The translations under genes and the position numbers were made by a program. A DNA stretch of 64,000 nt from Euleptes europaea (Eukaryota > Chordata > Lepidosauria > Squamata > Sphaerodactylidae), in assembly GCF_029931775.1 (NCBI RefSeq), contig NC_079321.1:17132501-17196500 (forward strand), written 5' to 3'. The first letter of the stretch is position 1. The number at the start of each line of letters is the position of its first letter. This document shows positions 55,861-64,000 of this stretch, piece by piece. The notes beneath the pieces are model-generated. The model was not told where the DNA came from and did no database searches. It worked only from the letters and a program-made list of their open reading frames with translations.

Positions 55861-56396
55861 AATGTAGGTGCTCTTTTCCACTACTGCTATCTGAAAACAG
55901 TTTAATTTCCTCTTCCTCGTAGTCTGCTTAAAAAAAAACAGCAAAGAAAACAGATGAACAGATTGCTGCCCAAAATGAAAGAAATCAAATTAAGTAGGTA
56001 TTTGCATGTTTGATAAGATCTCTCAAAGTTTGCATAAAATATTCACTACAGTGGCTAATCTGGCTAAGGATAAATTTACATGGCCATGTTTTCACGTGTT
56101 TGGCACATTGCATGTGGCTGATCATCACATGTGCCTTTCAGGACATCAGTCACAGAAGGAGAAGAACCAAGGCTTCCTCCAGCACTCGTTGCCACAGTCA
56201 AACTGTTGGAGGGGGAAGACCCAGAAGAAGAAGGAGGATGTACAATTGTGATGAGCAATAGGACTTGAAGAAACATGCAAGAACAGTTTATGAACCCGTT
56301 ATGCAATGGTGTCATGGGAAATGCTGGACAGATTTGAATGCAGTCCTCAGCCTGTTCTTACTTCTACCACACCATCATAATAATTATCATATCATT
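55861..56396. other. No recognised feature
   Basis: Single-copy. Frames at 56006-56315 show no domain. Confidence 0.4.
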
Positions 56397-56533
56397 TAGG
56401 TGCTGTGGAACACAGGCAGGACAATGCTGCTGCAGTCATCTTGTTTGTGGGCTTCCTAGAGGCACCTGGTTGGCCACTCTGTGAACAGACTGCTGGGCTT
56501 GATGGGCCTTGGTCTGATCTTATATTCTTATGT
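56397..56533 (+). mobile_element. L3/CR1-like LINE 3' end
   Basis: Short copy ending ggtctgatcttatattcttatg. The gatccagcatggc part is deleted. Confidence 0.8.
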
Positions 56534-56919
56534 TAGATCCTGAATGGACAGCTAGAGCTCTCTCCACTGGTGCTGTACACTGGGCTGCCCTTGATCCTCA
56601 AGCAAAGATTCAAAGTGATCGCCAAGGTTCACTAACAACAATTGGTAAATGGAAAGTGGATGTATTAGGAAGCCAGGGGTGGGTGTAGAGGAAAAGAAAG
56701 CAGACATGGGGACAGAGAAAGGAAGGGTGAATTTACATTATAGGGGAACTTAACAGAAGGATGTCCTGAGCAATAGGTCCCATTTTAATGTAAAAATGGG
56801 TGTGGGGAACTACAAAAGCTCTTGAGAAATCTGAAACCAGTTGCTACTTCTGTAAAGACTGGACACAGAGAGAGAGAGAGAGAGAGAGTGCACCACTGAA
56901 CAAAGAAGTCTAGGGCTCC
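56534..56919. other. Single-copy with an (AG)n tract at 56869-56888
   Basis: Nothing else was recognised. Confidence 0.4.
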
Positions 56920-57018
56920 TACACAGAAGGAGGCAATAGCAAACCACCTCGGTTTGTCTCTTGACTTGAAAAGCTTACAGGGCTGCCATAAATCAGCTGT
57001 GACTTGACAGCATTTTCC
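56920..57018 (+). repeat. BovB-tailed SINE, 3' part
   Basis: gaggcaatagcaaaccacct through cataaatcagctgtgacttg, without a 5S-like head. Confidence 0.75.
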
Positions 57019-57304
57019 ATTTCCCACCAGCCATTTAATCCTGCATCACCTGTCAGCCATTCTGGAGGAGAACGAGGAAGAGACTGCAAAGTCCCTTCTG
57101 ACTGGCCTGCTTTGAATGCAGTCCCCAGCCTGTTCTTCCTCCTACCACACCACCATCATAATCACTGTATCATTAAATGTTGTGGGAAACATGATTGTTT
57201 TGCTACTGGGAGGCAAGGCATTCCTGCTTGAACTGTTTGAGACGTGAGACGACTTTCAGTTCTTCCCTCAACAGACACTGCTGCAGTTCTCTTGAAGACA
57301 TGAA

Positions 57305-57514
57305 CACATGAAGCTGCCTTATACTGAATCAAATCCCTTGGTCCATCAAAGTCAGTATTGTCTACTCAGAGAGGCAGTGGCTCTCCAGGGTCTCAGGCAG
57401 AGGTCTTTCACATCACCTACTTGCCTAGTCCCTTTAAGTGGAGATCCCGGGGATTGAAACTGGGACCTTCTGCATGCCAAGCAGATGCTCTACCACTGAG
57501 CCACGGCCCCTCCC
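57305..57514 (-). repeat. tRNA SINE with CR1-like tail, full length
   Basis: Head ggccgtggctcagtggtaga at the right and tail acatgaagctgccttatact at the left. Confidence 0.9.
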
Positions 57515-58084
57515 TCTTCTGGCTTTAAAGTCAGATTTCCAAATCAAACACAGCCCCATCTTTTTTAAACACAGGCTTGAAGTCCATCCCCAAAAGAGCA
57601 AACAATAATAATAATAAAAAATCTCACCCACCGCTTCTCAGAGTAGAGGACAAAGCTACCATGATACTCCCAACAGGTGCAGCGTCAACAATGCATGACA
57701 GCATGCACATTCAGATACGAATCACAGGAACTAACAGGTTTTTTACTTTTATGGGGGGGGGAGTTGTTTATTGCAAGCACCAAGCATATATACCCACTGA
57801 AAAATCAATTCTGTCTTTTTTCTGGTTGAGCCACATTTGTTTTAGCCTGTTAGCCAATCAGCAGAGTACACAGCCAGGTGGAAAGGTGTGAATGAGAACA
57901 GTCAGCTTATCAGCACTCTACACAGCCACCTTTTCTTAGAAACGGGGAGTAACCAGTTGCTCCAGAGCTCCGTTTGCCTAAAAAAGTGTGACTGTGGACC
58001 AAAGCCTGCTAGATTTTCTAAAAAACTCACCGCGCATGACTGGAGTCTCCACTTGCCCTAGATGTCTAGATGACTGGCTATTTA
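57515..58084. other. No recognised feature
   Basis: Single-copy sequence. Confidence 0.4.
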
Positions 58085-58225
58085 TCACATTTTATCCCAC
58101 TCCTCCTCCCGTGGAGGTTGACATAAACAATCTCCTCCATTTTACCATTGCAACAACCCTTTGAAGTAGGTCAGTCTGCGACAGAATGCAACTGTGAGCT
58201 TCATGGCTAAGCCAGGATCATTCTC
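58085..58225 (-). repeat. CORE-type tRNA SINE, very diverged
   Basis: CORE-like ttgcaacaaccctttgaagt and the surrounding layout survive. Confidence 0.5.
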
Positions 58226-58411
58226 CTTCTATTTTTTTCTTGTCCGCACCGTTAAATCCAGAGGGTGAATTATTACGATAGCACAACATCCTACAATGTG
58301 TAATCCTACTGCCCAATAGCAGAAAGGTGTATTCGTAATAACCTTATGAACTGAAACAATAAAAGACAGAAGATTCTTATACATGTGGTATGTTGGAACG
58401 AAATGTGTTAA

Positions 58412-58650
58412 GTGTGGTCTGGTGGTTAGCGTGTCCGACTAGGATCTGGGAGACCCAGGTTCAAATCCCCACTCGACCATGAAAGGATGCGGGGTGACTT
58501 TGGGCCAGTCACACACTCTGCCTAACTTACCTCACAGGATTGTTGTCAGGCTAAAATGGAGGAGAAGAGAATAATGTCAGCAGCTTTGAGTCCCCACTGG
58601 GGGAAGGGCAGGTTATAAACGAAGTGAAATAAATTAAATTAAAATAACGA
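58412..58650 (+). repeat. CORE-type tRNA SINE (second type), full length
   Basis: Head gtctggtggttagcgtgtcc, B box ggttcaaatcc, CORE and a tail rich in aaataaatt. Confidence 0.88.
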
Positions 58651-58671
58651 AAAAGAAGAAATATTTTATTT

Positions 58672-59335
58672 TGTCGAAGGCTTTCACGGTCAGAGTTCAT
58701 TGGTTCTTGTAGGTTATCCAGGCTGTGTGACCGTGGTCTTGGTATTTTCTTTCCTGACGTTTCTCCAGCAGTTGTGGCAGGCATCTTCAGAGGAGTAACA
58801 CTGAAGGACAGTGTTTCTCAGTGTCAAGTGTGTAGGAAGAGTAATATATAGTCAGAAAGGGGTTGGGTTTGAGCTGAATCATTGTCCTGCAAAAAGTATA
58901 AAAGGTAATGTGCTAATCATTGTCCTGTAAGTATCAAGATAATGTGTTAATGAGGGTGTGGTATGTTAATATGGAACCATTGTATCCTGAAGTGATCTGT
59001 TAATGTGTGAAATCCAAAGCTAATCCGCATGGCTATTGTGGACTGTAGTCTTTGTTAGTCTGGAGGTTTTCAGGACAGGAAGCCAAGCCTTATTCATTCT
59101 TAAACTCTCTTCTTTTCTGTTAAAGTTGTGCTGATGTTTATGAATTTCAATGGCTTCTCTGTGCAATCTGACAAAATAGTTGGTAGAATTGTCCCGTCTT
59201 TCAGTGTCTTGGAATAAGACCCTGTCCTTCAGTGTTACTCCTCTGAAGATGCCGGCCACAGCTGCTGGTGAAACGTCTGGAAAGAAAATACCAAGACCAC
59301 AGTCACACAGCCCGGATAACCTACAAGAACCAATC
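58672..59335 (-). mobile_element. Penelope-like element with inverted terminal repeats
   Basis: The left end (about 58700-58815) and right end (about 59220-59334) are inverted copies of one 115-bp sequence, each carrying a CTGAAGA-stem-GAAAC core (58756-58790 minus, 59243-59276 plus). Between them the minus strand encodes YFVRLHREAIEIHKHQHNFN and MNKAWLPVLK, which resembles the end of the Penelope GIY-YIG endonuclease region. Most of the coding sequence is missing. Confidence 0.78.
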
Positions 59336-59847
59336 TTTTATTTCTTTCAGTCCTCAGAAAAGCCTCAATATAACACATCTAGCCCCCCACAAAGGTTCCA
59401 ATGGTTTAGAGTTTGCACATATCCCCTGAAATCCACATTACCCTCAGTACTCTGAACTTATTTTGCTTTGGAAACATTACAATAAACCATAAGGCTTCTT
59501 TGTATTTATGCAGTATGACACTTGACACGGTTGAGTTTCATGGATTAGAACTTAATTTCCTGTTTTGCGTCAGTTCTCAATGTATTTTCACTCTTGCCTT
59601 CAGCAATATATAAAGCTCAGTCCTGAATGAAAGATATCGCTCTTAGAAAAGCAACACAACTAGGAATCAATAACATTTCTTCAAAGAGCCCCCTGTAAAG
59701 ACATCCTGTGATTCAGATTCTAATCTTATAAACTATGGGTGGCATTTCAGGACTTTTGGATAATATTGTATCCAATTGAATGTAGTAGCTTGATTAATGT
59801 TATATTTTCTTTGTACATTTATTGGGGGAGGGTTGGTATTATATAGG
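59336..59847. other. No recognised feature
   Basis: Single-copy sequence. Confidence 0.4.
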
Positions 59848-60143
59848 TAAAGATAGCCCCCTGTGCAAGCACCGGGTCATTACTGATCCATGGGGTGATG
59901 TCACATCCCGATGTTTACTAGGCAGACTGTGTTTACGGGCTGGTTTGCCATTGCCTTCCCCAGTCATCTTCCCTTTACCCCCAGCAAGCCGGGTACTCAT
60001 TTTACCGACCTCGAAAGGATGGAAGGCTGAGTCAACCTTGAGCTGGTTACTTGAAACCGACTTCCGTCAGGATTGAACTCAGGTCGTGAGCAGAGCTTTT
60101 GATTGCAATACTGCAGCTTACCACTCTGCACCACGGGACTCTT
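59848..60143 (-). repeat. tRNA-derived SINE (Squam-like), full length
   Basis: Second copy of the family seen at 10998, with the head at the right (ggtgcagagtggtaagctgc). Confidence 0.82.
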
Positions 60144-61035
60144 ATTTAATTGTATTATTTAATTGTATTATATACATTTTTTAAAAAGAATAAATCGGTT
60201 CTTCAGCTGAACCATGGCAGGCCAGAAGCCAGATCTTCACATTTCCTTTGCAATCTGGCTACTGGGTTTTTTAAAAACTCAAATTTATAGTAACCCAGTG
60301 AGACATAGAAAGCCTTGAAGTAATAAATACTGGGAGACCAGCAGGGAGTGGGGAAGGGTAAAGAGGTTTTCAGACAAGAGATGTACAATCCCCCCTCCCA
60401 CTGAAGAGTGCGATATTATATCTATTGCAACAGGACTACAGGAATAATATTCACATTTACACCAGATGATTAAAATCCAAAATGCCAAGATATTCCTTTT
60501 TGTAGATAGACATCTAATAAATCCCAAGCGATAATGCATTGCTTTGCTTTCCAGAATCAAATACACGAGATGGTGGTTGAAATTAAATTGAGAGAATGAA
60601 ATAAAAAACTGTGAAGCTGAACAACAATGGGAACCTCTTGCTGCATAAATGAATAAAAGCATACTTGTTAGTTTGAGAAATTTCTTCCCTTATCATCTGC
60701 AAGTACAGTTCATAAAATCTTTCTGTATGAGCAAGATTCGAACCCCTGTACTTTTAAACAGCATTCTGCAGCATTGTGCATTAGGCTCTAGGAGAAACTC
60801 TGGCTATGCAATGCCAAATGACTCCTTTAGAAAAGTTTTAGTAGTATGGTTGACCCACAACGAGGCTCCAATGTCTGCTTTGCCATGGTAAGTTTCTAAT
60901 CCTCACTGTTAGAATATCGCTTCTCCACATATTTGAAATTTGAGATAATCACTTAAATTTTCTGCAGGCAATGATGTATACAGGAGTGAACAAAAGCACC
61001 TCACCACTTATGAGAGACGCTTTTAAACCCTACGA
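60144..61035. other. No recognised feature
   Basis: Single-copy, AT-rich sequence. Confidence 0.4.
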
Positions 61036-61265
61036 ATGGATTTTTATTCATATTTATAGCCCACTTTTCTTCCCAATGGGGACTCAAAGCAGCTTTCATT
61101 GTTGTTCTAACCGCCTCCATTTTTTATCCTCACAACTAGGTAGGTTAGGCTGAGAGGGGGGAGGACTGGCCTAAGTCATCCTGTGAGCTTGCAAGGCAGA
61201 GTGGGGATTCGAACCTGGGTCTTGCCGATCCTAGTTCGACCTTCTGACGACTGCATCATGCTGGA
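61036..61265 (-). repeat. CORE-type tRNA SINE (second type)
   Basis: Minus orientation, B box ggttcgaatcccc and tail ccattgggaagaaaagtggg. Confidence 0.82.
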
Positions 61266-61412
61266 AAAGGAGAAAAGAACTGCACTGGATGGAGCTACAG
61301 TATCAGGGTCTGAACACTCAAAGCAAACAGCCAAGCACTACCCAAGGAACCTCCCCCACAATACCTTTTAAAAATCTGACTGAAATGTGAAATTCTACAC
61401 AAACTAAGCAAT

Positions 61413-61634
61413 TAGGGTTGCTAACCTCCAGGTGGTGACTGGAGCTCTCCCAGCATTACAACTGAACTCCAGACTACAGAGATCAGTTCCCCTTGAGAAA
61501 CTGGCTGTTTTGGAGGGTGGACTCTATGGCGTTACACCCCACTGCCGTCCTTCCACTCCCCGAACCCCGCCCTCTCCAGGCTCCACCCCCACAAAAACCT
61601 CCAGGTATTTCTCAACCCAGAGCTGGCAACCCTA
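61413..61634. mobile_element. AGGGTTGCCA MITE, 222 bp, with exact 8-bp duplication
   Basis: TAAGCAAT occurs at 61405-61412 and 61635-61642, directly outside the TAGGGTTGC and GGCAACCCTA ends. Confidence 0.92.
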
Positions 61635-61648
61635 TAAGCAATACATCT

Positions 61649-62549
61649 TAGGGTTGCCATCTCTGAGTTGGGAAATACGTGGAGATTTTTGGGGTGGAGA
61701 ATGAGGAGGGGAGGTTTTGGGGAGGGGAGGGACTTCAATGCCACAGAGTCCAGTTGCCAAACCAACCATTTTCTCCAGGTGAACTGATCTCTATCAGCTG
61801 GAGAACAGTTGTAATAGTGGGAGATCTCCAGCTACTACCTGGAAGTTAAACCAAGTAACAGCAGTATTGGCTATGAAAAATACAGAAAACTATAACGTGA
61901 ACAGCATAGCTTTGTTGTCAATTGCATACTGTTCAAAAGTACATTCAGATGCAATCATATAATACAATGTGCAGTTCTTACATGAACAGAACTGTCGTAT
62001 TCTCAATATAAAGTAGAGAGAATTAAAGTCCAAGTCCATGCCCAGAACTCCTTGAGACGGAAAGGAACAATCAATCCCAATCTCCCTGGAGCTGTGTAGC
62101 GAGGTGCAGAACTTCAAAAATGGACAATAATTGGTTCAAATGAACCCATCACAGGACAGGGATCCGGTATTCTTCCTGTTCCGGTAGGTTCTTCATCAGC
62201 GTTCACTAATAAATATGAACATTCATACAAATGTACAACTAAAATCTATATAAACTGATGCAAAGAGAGATTATGCTAGGACAACCGAGGACCGTCATTC
62301 CATCTAAAGTAACCACAGAAATGTATACTTACACACAGACGGCACAGTAGCAAGTTCACATGTTGATTGGAACACAATGTTCTCCAACACTAGCAAGTCC
62401 CATTGGAAGCAAAGTAGCGGCACTAATTAGCAGCACCTGTGTGGGAGTGCTAACAATCCAATGACAGGAGTGACAATGCATTTTTACAAAGCATTTTAAC
62501 ATTAAAGGAGCCTTAACGGAAAGAAACTGCCTGGAAGTTGGCAAACCTA
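61649..62549. mobile_element. AGGGTTGCCA MITE split by an insertion near its right end
   Basis: 61649-61847 and 62540-62549 join into a complete MITE. The break is at the tacctggaagtt stretch. Confidence 0.78.
61848..62529 (-). mobile_element. 682-bp insertion, probable Penelope-like terminal repeat
   Basis: A 10-bp duplication cctggaagtt flanks it (61838-61847, 62530-62539). The minus strand contains gaacgctgatgaagaaccta, the CTGATGA core seen in Penelope-like repeats, within AT-rich untranslated sequence. Confidence 0.5.
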
Positions 62550-63412
62550 AAGAAACACTGCCCTCATAATATCTGGGTATCTTGGAACTAGGGCCATGAA
62601 ATTCATCTGCAACAGGGTCAATACTGGGGAAAAAGAAGGGAAAATACACACATAGATAATAAAGGAGATATGTAGGTAATGTAGTAATGGAGGTATGTAG
62701 ACAGAGAACATGTCCAAAACAATGACCAAGCCTGAGACAGAAAAAAGACGCCTTCACTCAAGTGTCTTAAACATCAAAATCAAAGCAGTATCGCAGCTGG
62801 AATGCGGCAGCATGGGGATCATATCAGATTCCAGCATGTGGCTAAAAACAAGAGGAGTGATCGGGACTTCCCGCACAAGAGTTGGGAAAATGTATAAACA
62901 TTTCATCGAGAGACCTCTAGTGGAAGTAGCCTTTATAATATGTTCATTTTAAAAGGCAGCTGGTTGAATTAGATCCCTGCGTGCAAGAAGCTACTTTGGT
63001 CAGCTGAAACTAGCAGATCAATTTCCAAGTGGTGCAATAAATAGTGTAGTACTTTAATTAAAACCGTATAATAGATACAACAAACAATGAAACAAAAACA
63101 GATTACAAAATTAGGGAGTGGAAGGAACCTGCAGTCCAATCCTGGGCATATATACCTGGAAGGGAATTCCGTTGCGTTGAACATGGCATATGCCCACCTA
63201 GATGTACATAAGACTGCAGCCTACCGTTTATTTAAATATATCTGCACTCTTTAATTTTTTCAGATGGGTGCTAGCATTGAAATACACATAATAAAACAAC
63301 ACACAAATAAATAGCTAACAGTAGGCTAAAAAACCAACAGCAAATACAATACTTTTATAAAATAGCAATAAAGTTATTGCAAAATCATTAGCAGCACCAG
63401 GCAAATAACTAT
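62550..63412. other. No recognised feature
   Basis: Single-copy sequence. Confidence 0.4.
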
Positions 63413-63480
63413 CAGTGCAATCCTAAACAGAGTTACACCATCTAAGCCCACTGAAGTAAATGGGTTTAGAAGGGTGTAAA
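63413..63480. repeat. Short palindromic MITE (TGCAATCCTA family), right end lost
   Basis: cagtgcaatcctaaacagag through gggtttagaagggtgtaa. The following SINE sits at its end. Confidence 0.78.
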
Positions 63481-63487
63481 GTTTGCT

Positions 63488-63714
63488 GGCCCCGACCTGG
63501 ATGGCCCAGGCTAGCCTGATCTCGTCAGATCTCAGCAGCTAAGCAGGTCAGCCCTGGTTAGTATTTGGATGGGAGACCACCAAGGAATACCCGGGTTGCT
63601 CTGCAGAGGAAGGCACTGGCAAACCACCTCTGTTAGTCTCTTGCCATGAAAACCTCCCAAAAGGGGTCGCCATAAGTCGGTTGCAACTTGATGGCACTTT
63701 ACACACACACACAA
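63488..63714 (+). repeat. 5S-rRNA-derived SINE with BovB tail, full length
   Basis: Near twin of the copy at 19560. aaagtttgctg is repeated on both sides (63478-63488, about 63712-63722). Confidence 0.92.
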
Positions 63715-63845
63715 AGTTTGCTGAGGACTGAGCTGTAGAATAAGTACTTTAAAATAAGTACTTTAAATATAAGAATAAGTACTTTAAAAAATGCAGCCAC
63801 AGTGAAGCAAAAACAACTCAAAATAAAATTATGGATGGACTAGTA

Positions 63846-64000
63846 CAGGGGTCTGCAAACTGCGGCTCCCGAGCCACATGCGGCTCTTTGGCTCGTTGAG
63901 TGCGGCTCTCCGAACTTGGTTCGGAGCCCCTGTTCTCGCGCCCATTCGCGCTGGCAGCCAGGCTGCGGAGCCGGCGCGCCTGAGAGAGTGAGCGAGCGCT
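63846..64000. mobile_element. hAT element, left end, cut by the window edge
   Basis: Begins caggggtctgcaaactgcgg, a CAGGGGT-type hAT terminal repeat, followed by GC-rich sequence. Confidence 0.7.

Noticed and set aside
14985-61265. tRNA genes suggested by A and B box matches
   Set aside because: All lie in repeated SINE bodies and none forms a complete cloverleaf.
19560-63714. 5S rRNA genes
   Set aside because: Only the 5S-like head is present, joined to a BovB tail with target duplications, so these are SINEs.

Overview
This is nuclear DNA of a squamate reptile, most likely a lizard and possibly a gecko. The evidence is the repeat mix: a BovB (RTE) LINE with a long reverse-transcriptase frame, CORE-type tRNA SINEs of the Sauria kind ending like BovB, 5S-rRNA-derived SINEs with a BovB tail, CR1 and L3-like LINE ends, L1-like insertions, Penelope-like elements and many hAT-type MITEs. 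The species cannot be fixed from sequence alone.

Two host genes can be supported, both on the minus strand. At 38463-38962 lies the last coding exon of SHLD1 (shieldin subunit 1), recognised from its conserved C-terminal half and a clean splice acceptor. At 20164-20218 lies a first coding exon that encodes only a signal peptide and ends in a consensus splice donor. It sits in a CpG island downstream of a TATA-like box. Its peptide resembles the chromogranin B leader, and SHLD1 then CHGB in the same orientation is the order on human chromosome 20p12, so I call it CHGB exon 1. The rest of CHGB should lie beyond the left edge and the 5' exons of SHLD1 probably beyond the right edge.

Layout: 1-20157 is CHGB intron 1 as far as can be seen. 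It holds a 760-bp near-perfect palindrome (666-1425), nested MITEs (3152-3570), a stack of elements at 6282-9123 (a Penelope-like host, BovB, a Penelope fragment and a hAT element) and a tandem array of a 196-bp fold-back unit (19006-19850). 19850-20420 is the CHGB promoter and CpG island, with a SINE just upstream of it. 20756-38462 is the SHLD1-CHGB intergenic interval, including a solo LTR and a SINE inserted into another SINE (36620-37762). 38463-64000 is SHLD1 exon, intron and upstream sequence, with a Penelope-like element with inverted ends (58672-59335), two hAT elements bounded by exact 8-bp duplications, and the start of a further hAT element at the right edge. Most open frames in the window are chance frames in repeats.

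I found no operon-like or defence-like gene system. The unusual content is structural: large fold-backs, hammerhead-like cores in Penelope-type repeats, two insertions at the same internal point of two MITE copies, and a compact granin promoter boxed in by mobile elements.
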